Below, piece by piece: positions 26,424 through 39,388 of a stretch of 64,000 nucleotides of DNA. A program made the position numbers and the translations under genes. The notes beneath the pieces were generated by a model. The model did no database searches. It saw only the letters and a program-made list of their open reading frames with translations, and was not told where the DNA came from. This DNA is from Archegozetes longisetosus (Eukaryota > Arthropoda > Arachnida > Sarcoptiformes > Trhypochthoniidae), in assembly GCA_018873245.2 (NCBI GenBank), contig JAEMBT020000003.1:5785843-5849842 (forward strand), written 5' to 3'. Numbering within the stretch: the first letter of the stretch is position 1; each line of letters starts with the position of its first letter.

Positions 26424-28269
26424 TTAATTTACATTTTCAATCATAACAGCTATTCCTTGTCCGCCACCAATACAAGCAGATCCGACCGCATATTTACCAT
26501 TTCTTCTTCTCAGTTCATAGACTAAGTTTGTAACAATACGCGCGCCTGACGTTCCAATAGCTATCAATTGCAATAGATCAATTATTAAAAATAGGCTATA
26601 GTCAAACTAGTTTTTAATCATACGATGTCCTAAAGCGATGGCCCCTCCGTTCACATTGGTTTTTGACGGATCGAGTCCTAGCTCTTTCTCAACTGAGAGA
26701 AATTGTGGCGCAAATGCCTCGTTCACATCAAACAAATCGATGTCTTTGATTGCAATACCAGTTCGCTCGCATAACTTGCGAATAGCGGGCGCGGGACCAA
26801 TTCCTTCAATCAAATTCAGAATTTAAGTACATGTGAGGAAAAATGTCCACAACAATCATTAGTTTACCCATTATTGTTGGCTCGACACCAACACTACAAT
26901 AGCCAACAATACGTGCGAGAGGCTTCAAATTATGTTTTTTCACCGCATCCTCACTCGCCAACACGACAGCGCTCGCGCCATCGCTAACGCCCGAAGCATT
27001 TCCAGCAGTGACTGTTCCGTCTTTCTTGAAAACTGCCGGCAATTTGGAAAGCTTTTCCAAAGTAGTATCAGGTTTGGCATGTTCGTCAACTTCAAAAGAT
27101 TCTACTTTTCCTTTGACTTTGACGGGAACAGGAGTTATTTCTTCTTTGAAAACTCCCTTCTTGTTAGCTTCAGCCCATCTTTGTTGAGATCTGAGGGCAA
27201 ATTTGTCAGCTTCTTCTCGAGTTATTTGATATTTAGTGGCAAGATTTTCAGCAGTGACACCCATAGGTGTATTGCAGTGCCAGTCGGTCAGAGTCTCCCA
27301 AATACCACATTCTATCTATACTCAGATTGATTTCAGAGTTGATTATTCGTAAAATCAGAGGACAGCTATCGTGTGAATCATGAAAGACTTTTGGTAAATA
27401 GAAAACTTTTAAGATACCTTCGGGGTTTGGGAAAACTTGACACCAAAACGAGCTTCACGGAGCTATTGACAGTCACATCAAGTGATAATATAATTAAATT
27501 GTTACTATTTTAATTCTTATAATCAGTTATTACCAGAAACGGGGTTTGACTCATACTTTCTGATCCGACGGTTAATGCTATCTCAGAGTCACGCAGACAT
27601 ATGTCCTTAAATACAAAATCATTTAATGAATTAGCTCAATCAAATGTAAGCTTGGATTTTGAGATATTCTTTGATCGATTCATATTTCATGTCAAACCTG
27701 GGATCCGCTGACAACTGCTTGAAAGCCAGAACCACATAATCTGTTGACTGTGAGACATGGTACATGAAGAGGAACTCCTAATCTTAAGGCCACGTGACGT
27801 GAAATAAATGGTCCATTTTTGGATGATATCTTATTTGAATTAAGAACAACTGTTAAATAAATGTTAATATGATTTGATCTAAATGTAAGAAATAGTTGAA
27901 TGAGTTGAAAGGTATAGATTAAAGGAGTTATTAATAGATGGATATTATTGATAAAAATGAAAGCATATATTACTTGTATAACGTTGCCGATAGTAACAGA
28001 GTCAATCAGTTCTGGTCTAACGTTAGCCGATTCTAGTGCAGCTTTTGATGCTATCTCTGCCAATTCTATAGAACTCGTGTCTTTTAGTTTACCGCCGAAT
28101 GAACCAAATGCTGTTCGCTTACATCCCACAACAAATACACCTTTAATTATATCAATAGTTTAATCATATATTCATTTCTTATTCGTTTATATGTCCGTAA
28201 ACCTAATATTAATTATTTCAAATCTATTTATAAATCGTTACAACCTCTAAGAAGTGAAGACATTGTCAT
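26424..28269 (-). CDS. ACAA2: Mitochondrial 3-ketoacyl-CoA thiolase (acetyl-CoA acyltransferase 2)
   Basis: Catalyses the last, thiolytic step of mitochondrial fatty-acid beta-oxidation, releasing acetyl-CoA. Eight exons on the minus strand: 28269-28245, 28140-27974, 27829-27698, 27605-27534, 27462-27418, 27315-26868, 26803-26624 and 26560-26424. They close on 401 residues (human 397). The first coding exon is only 25 nt (MTMSSLLR), and the join reads [20 protein letters not shown], matching the human N-terminus. Catalytic residues are visible: Cys96 in NRLCGSG, His356 in [10 protein letters not shown] (split by the last intron), and Cys386 in [10 protein letters not shown]. As in mammalian ACAA2, there is no cleavable presequence; the N-terminus itself probably targets mitochondria. 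A peroxisomal or cytosolic thiolase is less likely, given [11 protein letters not shown] and the [13 protein letters not shown] context. Confidence 0.96.
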
Positions 28270-29898
28270 TTATTTACTAGTGATCTCTACGAAAATTAAC
28301 TTAATTTTTACTAATTATTATAAATTCTCGTAAATCATTGATATTTGTACAGTTGATAGATTGATAGAAGAGTTCAAACTTCAGAGTTGTCTGTTATTTA
28401 TACGTTAACTATCTTGTAGACTGTGATATTTAGACTGATTGAGTTGCCTTACGCAACAAACTTTAGTATTGATATGACTATGAATGCCTTTTAGAGCTAA
28501 GTACCAAACGCGAACTTTGATATGAACCAGAAAAACAAAGTTGTTATTCCCTTACAAATGCGGACTTCAGCCAAGAGATTGCACTCAGCTAAACTTATAT
28601 CAAACACTAAGCCTAACATCAGTTTCAATTAAATCAATTTTACTCATCTCTAACATGATTTATATGAAACCTTATCGAAATTTAATCAACAATATTCTCA
28701 GTTTGACGTATCTGAAGGATAGTCTTGTGAGTCACACAGTCGTAGAAATTAAGTGCTTATGCTAACTAAATTTAACTAAACCTAACTAAATTTAACTAAA
28801 CCTAACTAAATTTAACTAAACCTAACTAAATTTAACTAAACCTAACCTATACTTAGATTTTTGATTTTAGTCAAACCACCATTATGTCGCTGGTGAGCTT
28901 ATTCTATGAGATTTTTAAAGTAGGATTTCAAAACTGTTGCAACTGTTTCGAAAAAATTGTCTTTGAGGTCAGCCAAATATGGTCTAATAATCTTGAGTCC
29001 TGTCTGGGAAATCATACTCTGTTGATATGCATTTACCTAAAAAATTCTATTTTAAGTGCTTTTTGCAAATGAATACTTCATTACGAGATTGGTTTGATTT
29101 AGTTGGTTCGTTCAAATCTCGCAGATATATATGACTTTTAAATGTCATTTAAAGTCTATACATTAATGAGATATGAGATGCGGGCCACTAATATCATAAT
29201 CGATGCGTTTTAACCAATCCTTGAACTTTGATAAACATCAATGTAGTCTTTTCTTAAATACTGGTATATTTATTTTTATTTATCGCTACTTCTAACGAGT
29301 TATTTCGCTTTGATTGCCAAATCAACGAGTATTTGATTAAAACAATGATTTAGTACTCATTATGAAAACAGCGCTAAACTTTGTCTTCACTTTACTTAAA
29401 ATTGAATCAGCAAACAGTTCAGACTAAAAAATATTCAATCTATAGAAATGTATACATTTATGTTTGAAGTCATAATTATTTGTAACAATATTATTTTGGT
29501 TTTAATTCAAATAATTAAATCAATATCTATTTGATAACTTTGTAGTTTCAAGTCTTTATGAAATTTTCTATCAAAATGAATGAATTGTTTATATTTTAGT
29601 CAATTATAAATAAGTTAACGGCAATTATGTTTAATAATAAGTACTAAAATTAAATATGATCTTAAAGAACATAAAAGTAATATAATCCTAATAAACATAA
29701 AAGTTTAGCCCCAGTTTGAACAACAGAGTTTTGAAATATTTTCAGTGTTTATCAGACTTAGTGAAGTCAGCCGTCGTATAGAATGCACTAATTGTTGCTG
29801 AAGCGACAAGTCTTATATTTTACTAATCTTTATGTAAATAATTGTCAATTAATTAACAATTATTAATACTTAACTCATAGTCATTTAGATTCGAGATC
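28270..29898. other. Spacer between ACAA2 and TIMM21
   Basis: Divergent intergenic region holding a 20-bp tandem repeat (28762-28846). ORFs at 28541-28765 and 28884-29072 have no recognisable product and I do not call them. Confidence 0.6.
28762..28846. repeat. 20-bp tandem repeat, about 4 copies
   Basis: The unit CTAACTAAATTTAACTAAAC is repeated four times without visible error and ends in CTAACC. It contains CCTAA, the arthropod telomere-repeat core, at each unit junction. With so few copies this may be coincidence. Confidence 0.95.
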
Positions 29899-30591
29899 AT
29901 GTCAAGTAGTTTGAGAATACGTTTAAAATTGCTGACAATTTATTATTTGGGGTGCAATAAAAGTTCGAATCATTGTTTATATCGATTAATGAAAATATCA
30001 GACAAATCAAGTCCAAATAATTTAACGTCAATCAGATCATTCTCTCATTCAAACAATAAGACAAATACAAGAACTGCAAACAACACAAGTTCAGCATTAA
30101 GTCAGTCTCAAACAGCTCCACATTCAGAACTGACCATTGGCCAAAAAGTCAAACAGACCACCCAAGACATCAGTTATCTGGCGATCATTTGCGGTGGAGT
30201 TTCCGTAACCTGTATTATATTATACGCCATTTTCAGAGAGTTATTCTCTGCCAGTAGTCCTCAAGTCATTTATTCAAATGCTTTGAAAAGATGTAAATCT
30301 GACCCGAGAGTGATTGAAGCCATCGGTCACCCCATCAAAGGCTTCGGCGAAATGACAAATCGTGGTCGTCGACGACGCGTGTCTTCTTTCGAGTACGAAA
30401 AAGATGGCAATAAGTGGATTCGAGTTCAGTTTTACTTAAAAGGATCCAAAGGGAGCGCAACCGTTCACTTAGAAACGAATAAAAATAGATCTAAACCTGA
30501 GTTTAGATACCTTTTCGTTCAATTGGATTATTATCCTAATACTGTGATCGTTTTAGAAGACAATAGATCAACAAATCAATCAATTATTTGA
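29899..30591 (+). CDS. TIMM21: Mitochondrial import inner membrane translocase subunit TIM21
   Basis: Inner-membrane protein of the TIM23 presequence translocase; its intermembrane-space domain contacts the TOM complex and respiratory-chain assembly. It is a single uninterrupted exon of 230 residues. The basic, Ser/Asn-rich N-terminus (about 1-75, with RIRLKLL and RSFSHSNN) suits a mitochondrial presequence. One transmembrane helix spans about 92-113 (SYLAIICGGVSVTCIILYAI). The conserved TIM21 domain follows: FRELFSASSPQVIYSNALKR, then VIEAIGHPIKGFGE, RGRRRRVS and VQFYLKGSKGSATVHLE. The length fits the family (human 248). No intron was found, unlike most genes here. AATAAA lies at 30865. Confidence 0.93.
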   Translation: MSSSLRIRLKLLTIYYLGCNKSSNHCLYRLMKISDKSSPNNLTSIRSFSHSNNKTNTRTANNTSSALSQSQTAPHSELTIGQKVKQTTQDISYLAIICGGVSVTCIILYAIFRELFSASSPQVIYSNALKRCKSDPRVIEAIGHPIKGFGEMTNRGRRRRVSSFEYEKDGNKWIRVQFYLKGSKGSATVHLETNKNRSKPEFRYLFVQLDYYPNTVIVLEDNRSTNQSII

Positions 30592-33500
30592 TAAACTATT
30601 CTTTCAGATTATGCTCATTACCATGAAGCGGCACTCATCTGTTTTAAATATTTGGCTTATCTTCTAGTTTCTGCATGGTTTCAATCTTGATAATTTAACC
30701 TTTTTCGCAATTATATTGACCCTCAAATTAAGTTAAGTTTACGTAATTTAAATCCAAAACTTATTTTAAATTGTGTTAAGAATCATTCGATTTCTACAAC
30801 TTATTGATTATTGCTTTGTTTGCCTTTTGAAAATTGTACAAATTATTTATAACAGTTTGAAGGAAATAAATCTACAATTAAGTCATAAATTAAAAGATAC
30901 ATCACTTACACAGTACTTTTTAGTCTAAGCGAATTAATTGATTGCTATTGAATTGTGCCAAACGATTATTTTTGTCTATAATAATAACATTTTATTGGAA
31001 GTAATATAAGAATAATAAAGTATTGTATATTGATTTTTACAACTTGTATGCGTTTGCTCTATAGTTAATTTTGAAATAATTTAATGTGTTTTATGCGACA
31101 ATAAATTAGCTAAAACTGGAGCATAGCTTTGATTAACTACAACATAGATGAAGAAGTTTATAATCTAAATACACTTGATTTTAGGTTGATTTTGTAGTGT
31201 TCAACGAAATAGCAGTTAAGATTGTGGTCTCGTAAAAATCACATTAATTTGTCGATGTTAGCCTTTTTTTGTGTTAATGTCTTTGTTTGGTTTGTTCATT
31301 GGAACACATGTCTCATTCTAATGCTTCTCACCTTATGCTCAATTCTTATCTATTATGTGTTCAAGCTTTCTTGTCAGCATCACCTCACTTAACAGTCTCG
31401 ACCAAATCTTAAAATTCATTTAGATTGTAACTCTTTGATCAGTTGCGAAACCTAACTGACCTCATATCTCATTTTTCACTTATTCCCTGCAATTCAATTT
31501 TTGGCCTTATAATCTTTTCCTAAACAGTTTATACTAAATATAAGTATATTTTAGATAAAATTAGAAAATTGATGCTATTTTAGAGCACTTCTCGCTTCGT
31601 GAGCTGTATTTCATTGATTTTAATTAATTTAAGATATTTCGAAATGAATTAGTTGGTCATTGTTTTACCATATTTACAGCTGTTTTTTCTTAATTTGTTT
31701 AACTCACTCGAACATTTATCAATAGTTTTAATTGGAATAAAGTTATTAGCAAAATTAGAAACATTGTTAAATTTAGAATTTGATCTCTAGAATTTCATCC
31801 AACCAAAAACTTTTATCTTGATCAATTCAATCAAACGGAATGGTAGTCTTTATTGCAAAAGTTATACTCAAGTTAATGACAGAATAGATGAGAATTGTCG
31901 GTCTCAGTTTACTGGGAAGTCTCGGTTTACATAAATGTTTAATAAGTTGATTATTCGTTAGATTTGACATAACCGTTATGACAGCTGTAACGACATAACT
32001 GTAACGATATAATTACATTAATTGGACTCATACATAAGACAAAAGCAATTCTGGTATGGGAGTTGCGAAATATTTGTTGGCAAACTCAACTGCCAATTCA
32101 AGCTAATTCTTCAGTAACTTAGTTGTTTAGTTCTTATATCACAATTACTACATTATGGTTGAATTAGTAGATTGTTAGCAGCAAATGGTTAGAATGTAAA
32201 TAGTTGACATTAAGAATGCGATTGCGTTGTCCTTAAACGTTAGAATTGAAATATTTTTACTCTTAGCGTAAAGACTTGGCCTTATATGACCCGATTATGC
32301 AATAATGTGTTGCAGGTTTTTCTTGAATAAAAGCCTGATGAAGACCAGATTTAGTATTTTGAATTCATGTTCAGTTATGTTCTCTTTAAATAGGAATCTG
32401 ACTTCACTAGTAATACACGAAAAGCTACTTTTCCAAAATAACTTCATCTCATGAACAACTAATTTAAGTGTAAAATATTGACATAAGTTGATATCATAAT
32501 GAAAATTTGATAGATCTTTAATTGAAAGTTATTTTCAGTCAGTTTAATGGCATAACTAATGAGATGGATATAATTAATTGAATAAATTGAATGCTCTTAA
32601 TTATATCTGAGTGGTAAGTATTAGTGAGTATTAGTGAGTATTATACGAGAATATTTGATACCAGTTTGATTGAACTTGTTAGGAGTCAGCTTATATTCAA
32701 TCAAGAGTTGCAGGTAGTTCTTAGTAGGAAATAAAGATAACTTAAAACTTGAATTTCCTAAAAATTCACCATTTTCAAACGTTTCTCAAAACCTATCTTA
32801 TGAATAGTCACCACTGAATATACTTGGCTTTAAGATAAACTTCTCTTTTCTAATCACACCAATGATTGAATGAGTAGCACAAACTAAAGCTCACGTCTTT
32901 TCCGATTAGCTCATTCATTATGAGCTGAGCTGAGGCTTAAGATCAGGTCAATTGAGCTTATGTTGATCATTACGAATGATTTATACTGGTATTTAGCATG
33001 AGGTTTTCAAATTCCTTATTATTTTTTATTAAAGCAAAGCAGATTTTTATTGCAACATTAAAGAATTAATTATCATATTTTTATAATTCAAACTAACCAT
33101 TATGTTGTTGTGATACGTAGTGATACCTATTAATACTTTGTGAACCTGTTAACTATTCCCAGTTTAGATTCAACTCCTTAAAGGGCTTGTCTAAACTTGA
33201 ATTGAAATTGTGAATCAATTACTAATTGTAAATATTGTCACACACCTGATAGAGTTATCTTTCTGTTGACTCGAATTGAAACGAAAGCTTTTTTTAAATC
33301 TTACTCCAGTTTGCTTCAATTTAACAAGATCCAAATAAATTCATCTGTCTCTAAATAGTTTTATTTCACACTTTGATAGCTCTTCCAATTTTCAAAATAA
33401 CTTTCATCTAAAAACTCATCTAAAATCATGTGAATCACATAAAGTCCTTTAATTATCTGAATCACAATTTTATTGACGGTTGAGAAAAAATTGTCTCATA

Positions 33501-35600
33501 AATGGTGCGAGATTTCAAATTTGAACTCCATTCAACTAAATTTAAGGTCAATTGAGTAAATCAAATTGTTTGGAAGCTTGAAAACTTCAAAAATCAACTC
33601 ATCCATTGTGTTAGTTGTCTTTCTTGAAAGAAAATACAAGTTTTTGAAATTCAAATCCAGACAAATATTAATATAAAAAGTTGTTTTCAAGTTTAAACAG
33701 AAGACTTATTTTGATGTTAAGTTAGTTTTTGTTGTAAAAAAGAGTTTTAATTGTTTTTATATGTTATTATTTTTATAAAAGTTATTAACTTTATTTGTTG
33801 AACTATGAAATTGCTTATAATTGTATTACTCGATTAAGAGATTTCTCATCTGAAACATAACTTTAATAAGTATGAGCAGACACACTCTGATTGGCACAAA
33901 ATCATTTTATTCAGATCTAATTCCTTTAAATATACTTTTTCATCGCAAATATTTATTTATTAAACTCTTTTTAGAAGCAATTATGAAATTCTGTTTTATT
34001 GATTCTAATAATAACACGATTGGATTTAGTTTTGTCAGATTTGTCTCACGAATAGCTCGGAAAATGAGCTAAACTAATAAAACGTTTAAAGTGATAAATA
34101 TGTGATTTGAAAATGTTCATAAAACTTTAATAGAGTCGAATGTTTAAAACAGAATCTATTTAAAGATGATAGGAGTATATTGAATTAAAGATTTGATTTT
34201 GATTTCGTGAACCAATTCTATATTTACGTTTATCTAAACTTTCTGTGTTCTCTTTAAACTCTAATCGACTCTAACTGATGAAATACTTGCGAAGAGGTTA
34301 AGGCTTTAATTACGTTTGCTTTTGGGAGCAGTTCGAAACATCCAGGTCTGTGCCACGAGAGATACCTACAGATTTGGTTTAGAAATTCATTCCTACATCT
34401 ATCAATTGTTTGGTGTTTACTATCACATCATTGATTATTAATTAGCTAGTAATCTACTCAACGCTACTCCAAGCCAAATCTAATGCTCGAATTTCCGATG
34501 TGATCAAGACCTTTCAAAAGTAATGGTTACACATCTGTTAGATCTCAGCTATAACTCATAGTTATCTCACACAAGGCTACCTTTTGAGGAGAACAGAATT
34601 GTAATTATCGAAAATTTATTAATGATGAACAAGTTTTTGGCCTAACTGTACTTATAATCTATGTAAGAATCAAACGGTGAATGAGATGGTTGCAGCGGTA
34701 AAATTAGCTATAAGAGAGCTATAAGAGAAGGCTAGTATGCAGTATAGAACGAAACTGGAAGACAGTATTGAATGGTTGGATAAGTACTATACAAAGTTAC
34801 ATAAATAAAGTATAAATAAAGCTACAATAGGCCATAACTTATATGGATTAATGACATTGTGTGAGATCTTAGTGAGACACTAGTGCCCATATAACCTTCT
34901 TGTGAAATGGAAATCATAGATCTCATACTCCACAATCACTAAAGGATTCATATTGGCCTTGACCTGACAACTGTGATCGAAGTCATTGATGAGGTTGACG
35001 ACCAAACTAGAATGCGGAAGGTTTCCAATAGGTCTCTATTTTCGGTATCCCTTAGGCGAGAAAAACGGGTCAGCGATACTATAAGTAAAAAACAAGGCAG
35101 ATCTCACCCGCTAGAGATGTAATGGTCTCGGTCAAGGCTAGACGCTATATTATTGCTGGAAAGAGCTGGAAGGCTCGCTTGTTTTTTCTACAAATCAATA
35201 CAAGAAGTAGGTAACGTCCGACTAGCCTCAGGCCATCTCAAGGGTTGTCTCACGTTCAAGTGTACTCTTGAAGCATATTCTTGTATTCTTAGTATTATGG
35301 AATGGATGTCGTCGACATCCGTATGAAAACTATTATATAAGTAACTCCCAATAGCCCTCCCAAGAACTTTGCACTTCCAATCATCTAATATAGTGTATAC
35401 TTGAGGCTATACTGTTCTCTGAATGTTAGTTATGCTAATATTAGTTAAGATGCCACAAGTTTCTCAACTAGATCTCATCAATGATGTAATCACGTAAACG
35501 CCCATATTCTCTTCTTTGGTATTTAATGCTAGAAACACTTCTTTAACCGGAATCAATGTGTTTGTCACTTGTCTGTTGTAGTTTTTGTAGTGATCTTCTT
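30592..35600. other. Large gene-poor region
   Basis: Five kilobases without a supportable gene. The ORF at 33872-34072 (66 codons) is unconvincing. From about 34860 to 35420 the sequence becomes visibly less AT-rich and less repetitive, and includes a palindrome GGATGTCG-T-CGACATCC at 35304-35320. No protein family is recognisable there on either strand. Confidence 0.55.
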
Positions 35601-35770
35601 TATAAAGGGAGCCAATTAGACAAAGCGGTGCCAATTAAACAATACTATTTTAATCACAAGGTATGAGTCTTAACAATATGTGTATTACTTTTTATTCATT
35701 TAGATCATTATCATTTCATATTAATTCATTTACTGTGTCTCCAAATATATCACAACTTCAACCGTTGCAG
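35601..35770 (+). promoter_or_regulatory. TATA box, non-coding exon and 5'UTR intron of the secreted-protein gene
   Basis: TATAAAGGG at 35601 is a good TATA box. About 30 bp downstream a short leader would begin, ending in CACAAG at 35660. It is followed by a donor GTATGAG at 35661 and an acceptor GTTGCAG at 35770. The ATG lies 28 bp into the next exon. A TATA promoter suits a strongly or tissue-specifically expressed secreted product. Confidence 0.55.
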
Positions 35771-35797
35771 TTATAGATTTTCTGAAGAATTATCAAA

Positions 35798-37360
35798 ATG
35801 ATAAAAATAATAGTTGTGATATTAACTGTGGCCACTGTGGCTCCTGCAGCAGTTAAAAGAGATGAATACGGAGGAGCCAATGGCAGCAGCAGTGGTAGCA
35901 GCCCCAGCAGTTCCAATAGTCAACCCGTATACTCACCATCAGCTTCTTCAGGAAGCTATAGTAATGGTGGTTCGAACGCCTACAACTCAAATGGATACCC
36001 ACCGAGAGATAATTATGCGGCAAGCTCTGCTTCGAACCAATATCCAGCAGCAGATCATAGCGCAGCTGCTTCTTCTTCTAGTGCTAGTTATCAATCGCAA
36101 CCTTCATCTCAAGGAAATCTATATTATTATTACTACCCCGTCCAAGAAAAGCCAAAGGATTCTGCATATCATGCAAGTTCATCCAATCAATACAGTAGTG
36201 CCGTCAGCCCTAACTTCGGTAATGGAGTAGCCGCTGGTCAAGTATCCGGTGATTCAGCACAGCATTCCGGTCTCGAACCCGCAGCTTCGGGTCAAGATCT
36301 CAGTTATAGTGCACAGGATTTAAGTTATAGCGCTCAAAATCTTGGACAAGGACTTGGTCAGGAATATAACTCACAAAATGGTGCCTCTTATGACCAACAG
36401 TTGAGTAGTTTGGCGTCTCAGCTGCAACAGTATGGGTTCGCATCTGGTTCTGGCAATTCTGCTTTCAACCCATCAGCTTATAGTGCAGGCTCTCAGGGCT
36501 CATACCCATCAAACAGTTATGACTCGAGCGCCGGATCCAGTCCTTCTGCCAGCTATGGAGCACAAGGTGATGGTTCAGGCCCATATCCTGCCTCATCACA
36601 TCCAAGCTATAGTGCAGCAGCAGCTGCTGCTGCTGCATCTTCTTATGGTTCACAGAGTGGAAGTCAGATCCCATATAGCCCTCAAGGAAGCGGATATGGT
36701 CCTTACAATGGCCAACACGCCTATGGTAATTATGCATCTGCCAGTGGACCTCAAGCTACTTACGAGCCACCATCAAGTGGTTACAGAAAATATGGATTAA
36801 GTTCCATTTTGATGCCAATGTTGGCTTTGGCAGGTCTCAGCCTTTTGATTCCTACAGTCACCAGCCTAGGCTCAAGCGGAAGAAGGAAGCGATCGATCGA
36901 AGATAATGCCAAAGATTCTGCAATGAATGGTTACATCGATAGAATAGAGCGATATTATTCTATTTACAGAACTGCAGTTGAAAAAGAAGACTGTATGAAT
37001 AGGATCATATGCGAACTCGGGTAGGAAATACTATAATATTCTCTAATGTTCTTTCGTATTATATACTTTGATATCTTACTAGTTTTGTTGTGTAATATTT
37101 TAGTGATGCTATGAGTGGAGTTCGTGGCAAAAGCACTGTTTTAACGTAAGTTTAGTTTGAAAAATTTTGAAGTAAAAATATTTAGATAATATCCGCCCCT
37201 CTTATCTGATTGAACACGAAGTATTGAATTATAAAATAAAATTGTCAATGATAGGGTTATTGAGAAAATCGTGCCAACTTGGATGGTCAACAAGATGGGA
37301 GTCTTCAAAAATGCTGCCCTGTCTGGAGAGTACGGGAAGTGCAAGAAATATATGTGTTGA
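35798..37360 (+). CDS. Secreted Ser/Gly/Ala/Tyr-rich protein with furin site and C-terminal Cys domain
   Basis: Function unknown. Exons 35798-37020, 37104-37145 and 37255-37360 give 456 residues. MIKIIVVILTVATVAPA is a signal peptide, followed by KR. Residues about 25-325 are low complexity: Ser, Gly, Ala, Tyr, Gln and Pro repeats including YYYYYP, LSYSAQ copies and a run of eight Ala, like silk, cuticle or glue proteins. Then come a hydrophobic segment (about 329-355, ILMPMLALAGLSLLIPTVTS) and a furin-type site GRRKRS at about 362-366. A compact, non-repetitive C-terminus (about 366-456) has four Cys (EDCMNRIICELG and GKCKKYMC) spread across all three exons. I recall similar arthropod C-termini with YRTA, ECMxRxxCELG and a final Cys, but cannot name a domain. 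The hydrophobic segment could be a membrane anchor instead. Confidence 0.8.
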
Positions 37361-37730
37361 AGAGGATTAATGTATTAAATGATTGATCATCTCATAAAAT
37401 GCTAAAATTCATCTGTTATATCATACTTGCAATTAAACAAAACTTCTTTAACTCATGTCCAGAAATTCAAATTTCGCAACAATATTAAGCTCACACTCAC
37501 TTGACTTACAAAAATCATTGCCACCAATGAAATGATTGATTGGTTTGGTTTGGATCGAAAAGATAAAGATATGAGGAAATTAAAAGCCGCAACTTTTGTA
37601 GAAAATTAAGAAAAACTTTAAACTTAAGTGTAATATGTGGTCGTTGTGTTTGTGCATAAGATTATTTTATTAGTTAGCTATCATTCATTGCTATCATTTG
37701 ATGCTGTCATTGATTCATGGACAATCATCA

Positions 37731-37844
37731 AAATCAGTTTTACTATATTTATAATCGTATAGACACTGAAATCAGTTTTACTATATTTATAAACGTACAG
37801 ATACTGAAATCAGTTTTACTATATTTATAAACGTATAGACACTG
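37731..37844. repeat. 38-bp minisatellite, 3 copies
   Basis: Three consecutive units start AATCAGTTTTACTATATTTA and end ACTGA. They differ only at a few positions (AATCG/AAACG, TATAG/TACAG, ACACT/ATACT). Confidence 0.95.
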
Positions 37845-39289
37845 ATGTGTCGTCTTTTAGAGCGAAATATAGTTGAACTACTTTTGGCGAAACATAAGCA
37901 GTGATTCAACTTGTTTGGCAAGTTTAATGGCATTTTCGGTCATCATATGTGGGACATGGGTAGCACATGCCATTACATGGCACCGTGACCCGCACCCAAC
38001 ACTGCCACCAACGATAGATTTTCTTGCTATCAAAACATTTCTGCATTCATTTCTGCACTTCTCGATCCGCTGCACTTATCTATCTCTTCAATAAGTCAAC
38101 TAATACTACACCTGTTCTCCCCTCTCACCCAAAACCGGTTGATTTATTACTTATGACTTTGAAATTTCAAATTAAGCAATACACTAATTTCACTCTAACT
38201 TATATGCAATCGAATAAACTTCCGCACTATTCTTAGGTGTATCTGATGTCGGCGTCTTTTCATCACATACGGATATGAACGAAGGAATGTATATCAACTT
38301 TTTCGCATGACACTTATCAATACGACCCCGAATCCATTTCTTCACTCTTCACCTAACGCTCTATACCTTTAGTTCTGTATTAATTTATAAATTAGCATAA
38401 TTTGAATTTTCCAATTTTTTGCTTAATGCCCAACTAATAATTTGGTTGAATTATCACAATTGAATCGTAGGTAAACTACTGCTCAATTATGATTCAGATA
38501 AATAGGAATGCAGTTAGAAAAACTTGTTAGTATCAGTTATATGAAGTATCTAATTTATTTAACTCTAATCTCACGCATTTTCCGATATATGTTAGTCTAT
38601 GTTCTCTTTAAGTTATCCATTCTTCAGATCAACTCTTAGATAAATGTTGTCATTCTTTATTATTTAATCTCGTCAAACTTTTGTTCAATTTATATACTGT
38701 TTATTTGTTAAACCAATGTTAAACAGTCTAACTTCTTAAGTCTAGTAATCGTTATTCAGAAGTCTTTACAAATTACGTAACTATTCTTAATGTCAATGTT
38801 TTAAGTTTAAAAGTTGAAAAGTTTGAAGGCTTCAAAGTTTGTTATAGCTTTCAAGCGAATATACCCACCGGTGCATTACTGCTTCACTACCGGTTCAGTT
38901 AATACTTATATCATATTTATTTATAATCTAAGTTTGGTACTATTTTCAAGTTTATATTAATTATGGCTTTACTACAACTTTTAGTAAATTTATTCTATAA
39001 TTTAAACATCTTTTTATTTATTGTATAAAGTCTTAATAACAATTTTTAGTTTTATTTACTTGTTTTGATTTCTTTTATTAAATGCACTTTTAAAAAGTTA
39101 ATTAAATACACCTAAACCCCAACAATAGCATTTTATATATCAATTTTTTAAGCTCTCTCACCTCTCTATTAAACCACTTTCGGTACCCAATCAATAATTG
39201 ATGCTTAAATCAAAATTTGTAGATAAAAAGTTTAAAAGTAATTGAAATTGTTCTAAATCTAAATCTAAGTGAATGTGTCGATCAACTTT

Positions 39290-39321
39290 AGACTTTCAAA
39301 TTTGAAAGTTTTTGAAAGTCT
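39290..39321. repeat. Nested palindrome/hairpin
   Basis: AGACTTTCAAA at 39290-39300 is the exact inverse of 39311-39321, and CTTTCAAATTTGAAAG inside it is itself a perfect 16-bp palindrome. Two alternative hairpins are therefore possible. Confidence 0.8.
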
Positions 39322-39388
39322 GCTTCAAAGGGTAAAGAGTTAAAAATGATTTAATCTAAACAATAGAGATTTATTGATTTAAACTAAC

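Noticed and set aside
28762..28846. CRISPR array
   Set aside because: Units are contiguous with no spacers, and this is an animal nuclear genome.
36432..36800. His/Met/Gln-rich ORFs in other frames of the secreted-protein gene
   Set aside because: Frame shadows of a Ser/Ala/Gln repeat region. The signal peptide, splice phases and C-terminal domain fix the true frame.
37873..38236. Cluster of small ORFs, both strands
   Set aside because: They overlap each other, lack splice continuity and have no recognisable family.
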